Source: Phyllobacterium trifolii
GTDB lineage: Bacteria > Pseudomonadota > Alphaproteobacteria > Rhizobiales > Rhizobiaceae
DNA length: 64,000 bases
Reading direction: 5' to 3'
Assembly (NCBI RefSeq): GCF_014192095.1
Contig: NZ_JACHXN010000016.1
Coordinates: forward strand, 62,001 to 126,000
Shown here in pieces: positions 46,245 to 55,352 of this stretch. Each line of letters opens with the position of its first letter. The first letter of the stretch is position 1. The position numbers were made by a program, and so were the translations under genes. The notes under the pieces were generated by a model. The model did no database searches, was not told where the DNA came from, and saw only the letters and a program-made list of their open reading frames with translations.

Positions 46245-47023
46245 GCGATGTAATCAGGACGCGCCGCGAAGGTGGTATTCTCGAAGTCACGCTGGACCGG
46301 CCAAAAGCCAATGCGATTGACCTAACGACGAGCCGCCTGATGGGCGAAACATTCAAGAAGTTCCGTGACGATCCCGAACTGCGTGTCGCCATCGTGCAGA
46401 CCGAAGGCGACAAGTTTTTCTGCGCCGGTTGGGACCTGAAGGCCGCAGCCAGCGGCGATGCGGTCGATGGTGATTATGGCGTCGGCGGCTTCGGCGGTTT
46501 GCAGGAACTGATCGACCTCAACAAGCCCGTCATCGCCGCTGTCAATGGCATGGCAGTCGGCGGCGGTTTCGAGCTCGCCCTCTCCTGCGATCTGATTTAT
46601 GCCTCAGATCATTCCAGCTTTGCCTTGCCGGAAATCCGCGCGGGCACCCTCGCCGATGCCGCAACCGCCAAGCTGCCGAAGCGCATCCCCTATCATGTCG
46701 CCATGGATCTGCTGCTAACAGGCCGCTGGATGGACGTTAGCGAGGCGCACCGCTGGGGTCTGGTCAACGAGATCCTGCCGAAAGACAAGCTGATGGAGCG
46801 CGTCTGGGAGATTGCGCGTATGCTCGAAAGCGGCCCACCACTGGTTTTCGCCGCCATCAAGGAAGTGGCGCGCGAAGCCGAGAGCATGGGTTTCCAGGAA
46901 GCCATGAACTGGATTACCAAGCGCAAATTCCGTACAGTCGACACGCTCTACGCATCCGAAGACGGCCAGGAGGGCTTCAAGGCCTTCGCCGAAAAGCGTG
47001 AGCCCGTCTGGAAGGGGAAATGA
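46241..47023 (+). CDS. CaiD-like enoyl-CoA hydratase (carnitinyl-CoA dehydratase)
   Basis: Reversibly hydrates crotonobetainyl-CoA to carnitinyl-CoA. The 260-residue crotonase has CAGWDLKAAASGD (61-73), the oxyanion block VNGMAVGGGFELAL with Glu111, Glu131 in FALPEIRAG, and the C-terminal FAEKREPVWKGK, which closely follow my memory of E. coli CaiD, including the unusual end. The start overlaps the ligase stop by 4 bases. This is the strongest single sequence link to carnitine-type CoA esters outside cdhC and cdhA. Confidence 0.9.
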   Translation: MSDVIRTRREGGILEVTLDRPKANAIDLTTSRLMGETFKKFRDDPELRVAIVQTEGDKFFCAGWDLKAAASGDAVDGDYGVGGFGGLQELIDLNKPVIAAVNGMAVGGGFELALSCDLIYASDHSSFALPEIRAGTLADAATAKLPKRIPYHVAMDLLLTGRWMDVSEAHRWGLVNEILPKDKLMERVWEIARMLESGPPLVFAAIKEVAREAESMGFQEAMNWITKRKFRTVDTLYASEDGQEGFKAFAEKREPVWKGK

Positions 47024-47970
47024 CCACCGACTACTCCACATTGATCGACGAGGAGACATGGGCGTTCATAGAACGTACCAACAGTTTCTACCCACCCGAT
47101 GCCATCGAACTTTCGATTGCACAGCAGCGGGAGGTTTACGACACTATGTGCCGCGGGTTCTTTGCCGGCTATCCCGAGGCCGTGTCTGCGACTGATCACT
47201 TCATCGATGCTCGCGATCGCAAAATCCCCATCCGCATCTACAACAAACGTGATGTCGAACCGGAAGCCATCTGCCTCTATTTTCACGGAGGCGGCTTCGT
47301 CGTTGGCGGACTTGAGAGTCACGACGATGTCTGCGCCGAACTGTGTGATGGCACAGGCTTCCGCGTGATCTCGGTCGACTACCGGCTTGCACCCGAACAC
47401 CTGCATCCATCCGCCTTCAGGGATTGCCTTGCTGCCTTCGAGCACGTGGCTGCCACTTCAGATTTACCGATCGTCCTGTGCGGCGATAGTGCCGGCGGCA
47501 ATCTGGCGGCGGCAGTCGCGCATCATGTGCGCCGCCATGAACGCGCACCCATTGGCCAGGTGCTCATTTATCCCGGTCTGGGCGGCGCGACCGATCAAGG
47601 TTCATATGTCACCCATGCCGAAGCGCCGATGCTGACGACGCGTGACACGCTGTACTATTTCAAAGTCCGCGGCGGCGGGTTCAACTGGTCGACCGACCCG
47701 CGTTTTGCACCATTGAACGATCCAGATTTTACCGATCTGCCTGCCACTGTCGTGATTTCAGCCGAGTGCGATCCGCTATCGGACGATGGCCGTCACTACC
47801 GCGACAAAATCCTGGCAGCGGGCGGCAGGGCGATCTGGAACAACGAACCCGGTCTGGTGCACGCCTATCTGCGCGCACGGCACAGCGTCGAGCGGGCCCG
47901 CTCCAGCTTCCGCCGCATTGTGACGGCGGTACATCTGCTTGGGCAGGGCCGCTGGCCCGGCCAGCTCTAG
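47020..47970 (+). CDS. Alpha/beta hydrolase (hormone-sensitive lipase type), possible carnitinyl-CoA thioesterase
   Basis: A 316-residue serine hydrolase with the HGGG oxyanion motif (89-92), the nucleophile Ser157 in GDSAGG, and the acid and His in AECDPLSDD and GLVHAYL. It overlaps the CaiD-like gene by 4 bases, so it is in the same operon. The pathway as read lacks a carnitinyl-CoA hydrolase, and this gene sits in the right place; the reaction is not shown. It could also be an ordinary esterase. It overlaps the convergent ABC ATPase by 4 bp. Confidence 0.85.
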   Translation: MTTDYSTLIDEETWAFIERTNSFYPPDAIELSIAQQREVYDTMCRGFFAGYPEAVSATDHFIDARDRKIPIRIYNKRDVEPEAICLYFHGGGFVVGGLESHDDVCAELCDGTGFRVISVDYRLAPEHLHPSAFRDCLAAFEHVAATSDLPIVLCGDSAGGNLAAAVAHHVRRHERAPIGQVLIYPGLGGATDQGSYVTHAEAPMLTTRDTLYYFKVRGGGFNWSTDPRFAPLNDPDFTDLPATVVISAECDPLSDDGRHYRDKILAAGGRAIWNNEPGLVHAYLRARHSVERARSSFRRIVTAVHLLGQGRWPGQL

Positions 47971-49625
47971 TTTCCGGCGCTGGCCATACGCCGGTGTTTC
48001 ATCGCATCCTCAAGCCAACCGAGTTCCATCTCCGGAACTGACGACAGCAACAGATCGGTATAATCGTCGAAAGGCGGTGCCAAGACTTCCGACTTCGGCC
48101 CGTAGCGAACCACCTCGCCCCGATACATCACGGCGATTGAATCGGCGATGGACTTCACCGTTGCGAGATCGTGGGTGATGAAGAGATAGGCGACGTTCTC
48201 GTCCTTCTGCAGATCGAGCAGCAGTTTCAATATGCCGTCCGCCACTAGCGGGTCGAGAGCGCTGGTGACCTCGTCGCAGATGATGAGCTTCGGCTTTGCG
48301 GCGAGCGCGCGCGCGATGCACACGCGCTGCTTCTGGCCGCCGGAGAGCTCAGCCGGATACCGGTCGGCAAAGCCCTTACCCATCTCGATCTTTTCAAGGA
48401 GCTCCGTGACATGCCTGTCGCGCTCCTTGCCCCGCATCTTGAAATAGAACTCGAGCGGACGGCCGATGATAGTGCCGATGGTCTGGCGCGGGTTCATGGC
48501 GGTATCCGCCATCTGATAGATCATCTGCAACTCGCGCAGATCATTGCGGGTACGGTTCGCCAGCCGGGGAGACAACGTCCGCCCGTCAAAGGTGATGCTT
48601 CCTTCCATCGGCGGCAACAGCCCGGTTATCGCGCGGGCCAGCGTGGATTTGCCCGAACCGGATTCACCAACGACGGCCAGTGTCTGGCCAAGATGGATAT
48701 CCACCGAGACATTTTTCAGCACCTTTACCAGTCCGCCGCCATAGGCCGCCGTGACATTGTTCACGACCAGGATCGGCGCGTCGGTCGGGTTCTTTTGCTC
48801 ATGGGGGATATGATGCACGGAGACCAGCTGGTTGGTGTATTGCTGGCGTGGTTCCTTGATGATCTGGTGCGTATCGCCGTATTCGACTTTCTTGCCGTGC
48901 CGCAAGACGATGATGTCATCCGCCACCTGCGCCACGACCGCCAGATCATGGGTGATGTAAAGGGCTGCAACATTCGTGTCGCGGATCGCATCCTTGATCG
49001 AAGCCAGCACATCGATCTGCGTGGTCACGTCGAGCGCCGTCGTCGGCTCGTCAAACACGATCAGATCCGGCTCCGAGCACAGCGCCATCGCGGTCATGGC
49101 CCGCTGCAGCTGTCCACCTGACACTTGGTGCGGAAAGCGCTGACCAAAGGTTTCCGGATTGGGCAGGCCAAGCTTCTTGAATAGGCCAACCGCGCGTTTC
49201 TCGGCTACGGCCTTCGAGCAGATGCCGTGCAAGAGCGCCGCCTCGACCACCTGATCCATCAGCTTGCGCGCAGGATTGAAGGCCGCGGCAGCAGATTGTG
49301 CGACGTAGCAGACTTCACGTCCGCGCACCTGCCGTAGCAATCTTGCCCCACCTTTCAATATATCACGGCCATTAAGCAGGACTTCGCCGCCGGTAATCCG
49401 AACGCCGCCGCGCCCATAGCACATGCTGGAAAGGCCGATGGTCGACTTGCCTGCACCGGACTCGCCAATGAGCCCCAGCACCTTGCCGCGCTCGACCTTT
49501 ACCGAAACATCGTCGACAATGACGACATTTCGCGGCGGTTCTCCGGGAGGGTAGCTCGTCGCTTCGATGCGCAGGTTGCGGATATCGAGCAGGGTTCCAC
49601 TTCTGTCTACGGGACGTTTGGCCAT
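47967..49625 (-). CDS. Dipeptide-type ABC transporter, fused ATPase
   Basis: A 552-residue tandem ATPase with Walker A motifs GESGAGKST (54-62) and GESGSGKST (320-328), and signature motifs VSGGQLQR (168-175) and LSGGQKQR. It serves a peptide/nickel/opine-type importer, as DppD plus DppF do. It overlaps the permease gene by one base. All four components lie in order: binding protein, two permeases, ATPase. The cargo is not known. Confidence 0.93.
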   Translation of the reverse strand: MAKRPVDRSGTLLDIRNLRIEATSYPPGEPPRNVVIVDDVSVKVERGKVLGLIGESGAGKSTIGLSSMCYGRGGVRITGGEVLLNGRDILKGGARLLRQVRGREVCYVAQSAAAAFNPARKLMDQVVEAALLHGICSKAVAEKRAVGLFKKLGLPNPETFGQRFPHQVSGGQLQRAMTAMALCSEPDLIVFDEPTTALDVTTQIDVLASIKDAIRDTNVAALYITHDLAVVAQVADDIIVLRHGKKVEYGDTHQIIKEPRQQYTNQLVSVHHIPHEQKNPTDAPILVVNNVTAAYGGGLVKVLKNVSVDIHLGQTLAVVGESGSGKSTLARAITGLLPPMEGSITFDGRTLSPRLANRTRNDLRELQMIYQMADTAMNPRQTIGTIIGRPLEFYFKMRGKERDRHVTELLEKIEMGKGFADRYPAELSGGQKQRVCIARALAAKPKLIICDEVTSALDPLVADGILKLLLDLQKDENVAYLFITHDLATVKSIADSIAVMYRGEVVRYGPKSEVLAPPFDDYTDLLLSSVPEMELGWLEDAMKHRRMASAGN

Positions 49626-50449
49626 TAGCCGCGCCCTCCCTTCAAGCTGGTGGTGCGATTGAGGATCCAGTCGGCAACCAGATTAACCGAAATGGCAAGA
49701 ACGGCGATGGCCGCAGCGGGGATAAGCGCCGCCGGAATGCCGAAGACGATGCCTTCCTTGTTTTCCTTGACCATGCCGCCCCAATCCGCGTCCGGCGGTT
49801 GCACACCAAGCCCAAGAAAGGACAACGCGGAAAGAAACAGCACCGCAAAAATGAAACGCAGTCCAAGCTCGGCGATCAGCGGCGTCAGTGCATTCGGCAG
49901 GATTTCCCGGAAGATGATCCACATGCGTCCCTCGCCGCGCAGTTTTGCCGCCTCGACGAAATCCATCACATTGATATCGACGGCGACGGCGCGCGCCAGC
50001 CGGTACACCCGCGTCGCATCGAGGAGGCCCATCACCAGGATGAGCGTCAAGACGTTGGCAGGCAGCACCGAAAGCACGACAAGTGCGAAGATCAACGTTG
50101 GAATTGCCATGATCAGGTCTACGAAGCGCGACATGAGCTGGTCAAACCAGCCGCCGATGACCGCTGCCGCAAAGCCCAGCACCGAGCCCAGGATAAATGA
50201 CAATGCCGTCGCCATTGCGGCGATGAAGATGGTGATACGCGCGCCGTAGATCATACGCGACAGCAGATCGCGCCCCAGATTATCGGTGCCGAGCCAGTAC
50301 TTTGCGGAACTGGGCTCCCACACATCGCCGACTGTTTCGCCAACTGAATATGGCGCAACCCATGGTGCGAAGATTGCTGCAAAGAGAAACAGCGCTGTGA
50401 TGATGAGGCCAATCCATGCGCTGATCGGTATGGTCTTTATATTCAGCAT
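49625..50449 (-). CDS. Dipeptide-type ABC transporter permease (DppC-like)
   Basis: A 274-residue inner membrane permease starting LNIKTIPISAWIGL, with the conserved LGTDNLGRDLLSRMIYGAR block near residues 60-78 and the EAA loop (EAAKLRGEGRMWIIFREILPN, about 165-185). ATG 50449 is preferred over the longer frame because that frame overlaps the upstream permease for 167 bp, and this start follows the stop by 10 bp. Confidence 0.91.
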   Translation of the reverse strand: MLNIKTIPISAWIGLIITALFLFAAIFAPWVAPYSVGETVGDVWEPSSAKYWLGTDNLGRDLLSRMIYGARITIFIAAMATALSFILGSVLGFAAAVIGGWFDQLMSRFVDLIMAIPTLIFALVVLSVLPANVLTLILVMGLLDATRVYRLARAVAVDINVMDFVEAAKLRGEGRMWIIFREILPNALTPLIAELGLRFIFAVLFLSALSFLGLGVQPPDADWGGMVKENKEGIVFGIPAALIPAAAIAVLAISVNLVADWILNRTTSLKGGRG

Positions 50450-50459
50450 CTGCGCGGCC

Positions 50460-51419
50460 TCACTTGGGATGTCTGAGGCGGGGATTGGAAACAATCGCCA
50501 CGATATCAGCAACAATATTGAGGCTGATATAGACAGCCGCGAAAACCAGCCCGCATGCCTGAACGACCGGAACGTCGCGTTTGGCAACGTGATCGACCAG
50601 ATACTGGCCCATGCCGGGATAGACAAAAATCACTTCGACGACGACCACGCCGACAATCAGGAACGCGAGATTGAGCATGACGACGTTGACGATCGGCGCG
50701 ATGGCGTTGGGAAAAGCGTGCCGCGTGATGATCTGGAGTGGCGTCAGCCCCTTCAGCTCAGCCGTCTCGATATAGGCGGATTGCATCACGTTGAGGATTG
50801 CCGCTCGGGTCATGCGCATCATGTGTGCGAGAACAACAAGCGTCAGCACCGTAACCGGCAGGGCAATGGCGCTCAGTCGTTCACCAAATGGCATCCCCTC
50901 GTAAACTGTCGAGACGCTTGGAAACCATTGCAGCTGCACGGCAACGAAGTAGATCAGCAGATAACCGGTGAAGAATTCCGGCAATGATGTCGAGGCGAGA
51001 CCAAGACCGGATATGATCTTGTCTACGGGGCCGTTACGGTAGCGCACTGCGAGCAGCCCGAGGCCGATTGCCAGCGGAACCGAAACCACCGCCGCCGCCG
51101 AAGCGAGGAACAGCGTGTTCCACAGCCGATCCTTCAGCGACGTGGCGATGTCCTGCCCGCTGGAGAGAGCTGTGCCGAGATTGCCGGTCAGGATACCGCC
51201 AAGCCAGCGGAAATAGCGGATATAGGCCGGATCGTTGAGGCCCATGTCACGCCGCAAATTTTCAAGTGCTTGCGGCGTAGCGGATTGTCCGAGAATGGAC
51301 TGCGCGACGTCTCCAGGCAGAATCTGCGTGCCGACGAATATCAGCACGGAAACGGCAAGGAGAAGGAGTACGCCCATCGCAATACGCTGGGCGACCAGTT
51401 TTAGGACAGGCGTACTCAT
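50460..51419 (-). CDS. Dipeptide-type ABC transporter permease (DppB-like)
   Basis: A 319-residue permease with the N-terminal VAQRIAMGVLLLLAVSVLIFVG segment, six predicted membrane segments and the EAA-type loop ETAELKGLTPLQIITRHAFPNA (about 215-236). It lies 10 bp after the substrate-binding protein gene and 10 bp before the second permease. The two permeases form the channel of the importer. Confidence 0.92.
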   Translation of the reverse strand: MSTPVLKLVAQRIAMGVLLLLAVSVLIFVGTQILPGDVAQSILGQSATPQALENLRRDMGLNDPAYIRYFRWLGGILTGNLGTALSSGQDIATSLKDRLWNTLFLASAAAVVSVPLAIGLGLLAVRYRNGPVDKIISGLGLASTSLPEFFTGYLLIYFVAVQLQWFPSVSTVYEGMPFGERLSAIALPVTVLTLVVLAHMMRMTRAAILNVMQSAYIETAELKGLTPLQIITRHAFPNAIAPIVNVVMLNLAFLIVGVVVVEVIFVYPGMGQYLVDHVAKRDVPVVQACGLVFAAVYISLNIVADIVAIVSNPRLRHPK

Positions 51420-51429
51420 CCGCCGACCT

Positions 51430-53019
51430 CTACGCGATCAGCCAGCAGCGCGACAATGCGTAACCGCCGCTCATCTCCTGATTGCCGTCCGGCACCCAGC
51501 CGCCAACCTTCTTGCTCGTCGCGTCGATGAAGTCGTTGAACATCGGTACGATGACACCGCCTTCGTCGCGTACGATGACATTCATGTCGCGATACATCGC
51601 CTTGCGCTTGGCCTCGTCCAGTTCGCCGCGCGCCTGCAACAGCAGTTTGTCGAACTTCTCGTTGAAGAAGCGCGTGTCGTTCCAGTCTGCCTTGGAATAA
51701 TAGGCCGTCGAGAACATCTGGTCCTGCGTCGGACGGCCACCCCAATAGGATTCCGAGAATGGCTGCTTGTTCCAGACCTGCGACCAGTAACCATCGCCAG
51801 GCTCGCGCTTGACTTCGATGGTGATGCCGGCCTTGGCAGCGCTCTGCTGATAGAGCTGCGCCGCATCGATTGCGCCGGGAAATGCAACATCGGAAGTGCG
51901 AAGAAGCACCGCCCCATCGTGACCGGACTTCTTGTAGTGGAATGCCGCCTTGTCCGGATCGTATTTACGCTGTTCGATATCGTCCGAAAATAGCGGGTAT
52001 GCCTTGTTGATCGGCGTATCGTTACCCACAGAACCGTAGCCGCGCAGAATGGTCTTCACCATCTCTTCGCGGTTCATCGCATATTTCAGTGCCAGCCGCA
52101 GATCCATGTTGTCGAACGGCGCGGTGTTGCAGTGGGCGATGAAAACGTAGTGCCCCTTGCCCGCAACGTTCTGGATTGTCACGCCCGGCACACGCTTGAC
52201 GAGATCGACGATCTTCGGCTCGACGCGGTTGATCATGTGTACCTGACCGGACTGCAGAGCCGCCGTGCGGGCCGTCGCATCGTTGATGACGATGATTTCG
52301 ATCTGCTCGGCGTGACCGCGCTTGTCGCCGTCCCAGTAGTTCGGGAATTTCGTCCCGATATGACGTACGCCCGGCTCATCCGTCACCACCTTGTATGGTC
52401 CGGTACCGATACCGGCAGTCGGCTTGTCCTTGCCGCCGCCCGGCTGGATCATCAGGTGGTAGTCATCCATCAGGAACGGCAGATCGGCATTGGCTTCTTT
52501 CAGTGTGAAAATAACAGTATCGCCGTCTTTCTTCACGCTTTCGATGCCACCCATGACGCCGAGCGCACCGGATTTCGAATTGGCATCCGAATGACGCTCC
52601 ATCGTGGCGACGACGTCGTCTGGCGTCATCTCCTTGCCATCATGGAACTGCACGCCCTTGCGGATCTTGAAGGTCCAGACCTTGGCGTCGTCCGATGAGC
52701 CCCATTCCGTCGCGAGTTTAGGATTGAGCTTGCCGTCGGGCTGGATCTCGACAAGCTGCTCGCCCCACTGGCGACCGAATTTGTACGGAACCTGGCTCTG
52801 CCACGTCGCGGGATCAAGACTGTCAGTGGAAGCGCCGCCCTGCATGCCGGCTTTCAACGTTCCGCCCTTGACCGGACCTTCGGCAAGCGCAGCGCTCGAA
52901 AGCAGGGAATTGGCGAAGACCGTGGTGACGCCGAGAGCCGCGGCGCGGCCGAGAAAGTCGCGGCGCGAAAGCTTGCCAAGTGCAACCCTGCGGCTGAGAT
53001 AATCGAGTTCGTTTGACAT
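51430..53019 (-). CDS. Periplasmic substrate-binding protein of the dipeptide-type ABC importer
   Basis: A 529-residue DppA/OppA-like binding protein with a twin-arginine signal: SRRDFLG near residues 18-24, then a hydrophobic stretch ending near ALAEG (about 47). The mature part has the SBP_bac_5 pattern with FKIRKGVQFHDGKEMTPDDVV near 117-137. Tat export of a substrate-binding protein suggests folding before export. Being next to a betaine/carnitine operon, it may import a methylated or esterified cargo; this is a guess. Confidence 0.9.
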   Translation of the reverse strand: MSNELDYLSRRVALGKLSRRDFLGRAAALGVTTVFANSLLSSAALAEGPVKGGTLKAGMQGGASTDSLDPATWQSQVPYKFGRQWGEQLVEIQPDGKLNPKLATEWGSSDDAKVWTFKIRKGVQFHDGKEMTPDDVVATMERHSDANSKSGALGVMGGIESVKKDGDTVIFTLKEANADLPFLMDDYHLMIQPGGGKDKPTAGIGTGPYKVVTDEPGVRHIGTKFPNYWDGDKRGHAEQIEIIVINDATARTAALQSGQVHMINRVEPKIVDLVKRVPGVTIQNVAGKGHYVFIAHCNTAPFDNMDLRLALKYAMNREEMVKTILRGYGSVGNDTPINKAYPLFSDDIEQRKYDPDKAAFHYKKSGHDGAVLLRTSDVAFPGAIDAAQLYQQSAAKAGITIEVKREPGDGYWSQVWNKQPFSESYWGGRPTQDQMFSTAYYSKADWNDTRFFNEKFDKLLLQARGELDEAKRKAMYRDMNVIVRDEGGVIVPMFNDFIDATSKKVGGWVPDGNQEMSGGYALSRCWLIA

Positions 53020-53129
53020 ATCTATTCCCCTTCTTCTGCTTGCGACGCCCGGCGTCCCAATTCTGGTTTTTGTGAATTATGCGACCTGATATCCGTAAAT
53101 TTCAACCCTTTAAGTTTGGTATTTAAGAC

Positions 53130-53149
53130 AACGCTGCAGATGCAGCGTT
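53130..53149. other. Perfect inverted repeat between the CocE gene and the binding-protein gene
   Basis: AACGCTGCA and TGCAGCGTT pair with a 2-nt centre, just after the CocE stop codon. No T-run follows. It may be a terminator remnant or a protein-binding site. Confidence 0.4.
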
Positions 53150-53154
53150 CAAAG

Positions 53155-55158
53155 TCAGATGTGATTGCGTGCAATCGTCTCGGTAAAATCGCGCTCGAAC
53201 ACTGCATTGTCGTTTTCGTATGCTTCGATGCGCCCGGTCAGATAGAAATTGTGCTTGTCAGAGCGCATCGTCGTGAATGTCTCGGTGCGGATGCGCCAGT
53301 TGTCGCGCCCCGAAACTTCGGTCCAATGGGTCTCGCCATAGGCGGAAAGCGGATCGTCTGCGTTGATTTCCCAGCGCTCGCGCGCAACGCCGCCATGGAT
53401 CAATCCGTGATCCTTGTCACGCGCCTCGCCGAAATCGTCTTCGATCACGAGACTGATCTTGCCTGTGACCTGATCATGTTCGATCGACCGGCTGTTGCCG
53501 CCGGGGCGCAAGGTTTCAAGCTGCCACGGCGACGCGGCTTCCGGCTCCGGAAAGCTCCATTCGTCACCTGTCGCCGGTTCCCGCGAAGGAACGCTGATCT
53601 GCCCGCCCTCTATCGTCAGGCTGACATTTTCCGGCGAGGGCCAGACCATCGGCCAATAGGACGACGAGACGGCCACCCGCAATATGTGACCGGCCGGCAT
53701 GCGATAGGCGATATCGTCCAGCTTGAAGCGGATGCCGATCGCTTCTCCCGGCACAAGCGGCTCCGGCCTGTCGTGCCCGTTGCGATGGCAGAGATTGAAT
53801 ACGCCATAGGTGATGCGTGTCGACGCGCCATCCGGATGCACATCGCAAAGCCGCACCGCAACCATGGCAACCGGCATGTCGCTCGACAGTGTCAATTTGA
53901 TCTCCGGCGCGCCGACAATATCGATCGGATTGTCCAGAACCGTGTCGTAGCAAACCGACAGCGCATCGTCGCGGCGCTGGTCGCCGGGCATTTCCGGTCC
54001 AAGCCAGATCGCGCAGTATTCGCCGCCCATCATGCCGCAATCCTGAGGCGATGCCACGAGATGAGAAAAGCCGTCAGATGCCACCGGCGCGAGAGACTTG
54101 TCCGCTTGCAGATGCAGCACTTCGGAAGCAATCGTCCTGGATGGCCATTCCTGTTCTACGATCCAGCGACCCGGACGTTCCGTGTACCAACTCTTTGGGC
54201 GAACCGAATCCATCAGATAACCGCGATAGGCCGGATCGTTCTCGACACCGGTATCGATATCCTTGAGCCAGCGATCCCACCAGCGCAGCGCCTCCTGCAG
54301 GAAGCCGATACGCGGTTCCGGCACTGCGAAATGCGGATATTTGTGCACCCAGGGCCCGATGATGCCCTTGACCGGCGCTGTGATGCCCGCCATCAGCCGC
54401 GGCACGGCGTTCTTGTAGGCATCGCCCCAGCCACCGACGGCGAGTGTCGCCGCCTTGATCGCCGAAAAGTCCTCGCAGACCGAACCGCGCTGCCAATAGG
54501 CGTCGCGCGTCTGATGGTTCAACCAGACGGCTGGCAGGAAGGGCTCGTTGTCGAGCCGATCGAGCCACATATCGCGCCATTTCTCGCCGGCGAGCGCCGG
54601 GTCTGGCGCACGCGACGAATAGGCGAGCATCGTCGCGCCCCAGCCGAGATTTTCGTTCAACAGCAGGCCGCCCTTGTAATGAATATCGTCGGCATAACGG
54701 TCATCGGTCGAACAGAGCGTGATGATCGCCTTCAGCGCTTCCGGCTGCAGCGCCGCCACCTGCAGCGAATTGAAGCCGCCCCAGGATATGCCCATCATGC
54801 CCACCTTGCCGGTCGACCAGGGTTGCGCTGCTATCCATTTGATCACCTCGCAGGCATCGGCGAGTTCCTGCTCGGAATACTCGTCTTCCATCAGCCCTTC
54901 GGAGTCGCCATTGCCGCGCATGTCGACGCGCAGGCAGGCGTAGCCGTGACCAGCAAAATATGGGTGGGTCAGGTTGTCCCGGGCGGTGGTGCCATCGCGT
55001 TTGCGATAGGGAAGAAATTCGAGAATGGCAGGAACCGGCGTCTGGTCGGCACCATCTGGCATCCAGACTCTCGCCGAAAGCCGGCAGCCGTCGGGCAGGA
55101 TGATGCCCATATCGGCGTGCTCGTGGATATTATGCTGAAAAGTCTCGACTGTCCGCAT
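53155..55158 (-). CDS. CocE/NonD family hydrolase
   Basis: A 667-residue alpha/beta hydrolase of the cocaine esterase/X-Pro dipeptidyl-peptidase type. It has the nucleophile Ser125 in GISWGG, an acid near TLAVGGWGD (about residue 250), His in GPWVHKY (about 285) and a C-terminal jelly-roll-like domain (about 430-660). ATG 55158 is preferred to the longer frame. No signal peptide is seen. It is upstream of the dipeptide-type importer, on the same strand, so it may split an imported ester or amide. Confidence 0.88.
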   Translation of the reverse strand: MRTVETFQHNIHEHADMGIILPDGCRLSARVWMPDGADQTPVPAILEFLPYRKRDGTTARDNLTHPYFAGHGYACLRVDMRGNGDSEGLMEDEYSEQELADACEVIKWIAAQPWSTGKVGMMGISWGGFNSLQVAALQPEALKAIITLCSTDDRYADDIHYKGGLLLNENLGWGATMLAYSSRAPDPALAGEKWRDMWLDRLDNEPFLPAVWLNHQTRDAYWQRGSVCEDFSAIKAATLAVGGWGDAYKNAVPRLMAGITAPVKGIIGPWVHKYPHFAVPEPRIGFLQEALRWWDRWLKDIDTGVENDPAYRGYLMDSVRPKSWYTERPGRWIVEQEWPSRTIASEVLHLQADKSLAPVASDGFSHLVASPQDCGMMGGEYCAIWLGPEMPGDQRRDDALSVCYDTVLDNPIDIVGAPEIKLTLSSDMPVAMVAVRLCDVHPDGASTRITYGVFNLCHRNGHDRPEPLVPGEAIGIRFKLDDIAYRMPAGHILRVAVSSSYWPMVWPSPENVSLTIEGGQISVPSREPATGDEWSFPEPEAASPWQLETLRPGGNSRSIEHDQVTGKISLVIEDDFGEARDKDHGLIHGGVARERWEINADDPLSAYGETHWTEVSGRDNWRIRTETFTTMRSDKHNFYLTGRIEAYENDNAVFERDFTETIARNHI

Positions 55159-55352
55159 TATCACCCTTCGCCTCGTCAAAGAGTCGGAAAATGGCAAATG
55201 CTCACCGGCTTTGCACCGCCGGTGATACGCGTCCCATCTTTCTCGTCTTTTGCGAGGTGTTCCTTTTGCCCACACTATGCGCATCTGCTCAGCGACACGC
55301 CTCTAACACTTGCGACATAAGTCCCGTCATTTGCGCCACGAGCAGAAAACGC

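Noticed and set aside
53116-55320. A 734-residue frame opposite the CocE-type gene
   Set aside because: It is a long antisense shadow caused by codon bias; its sequence shows no known domain and the CocE frame has full motifs.
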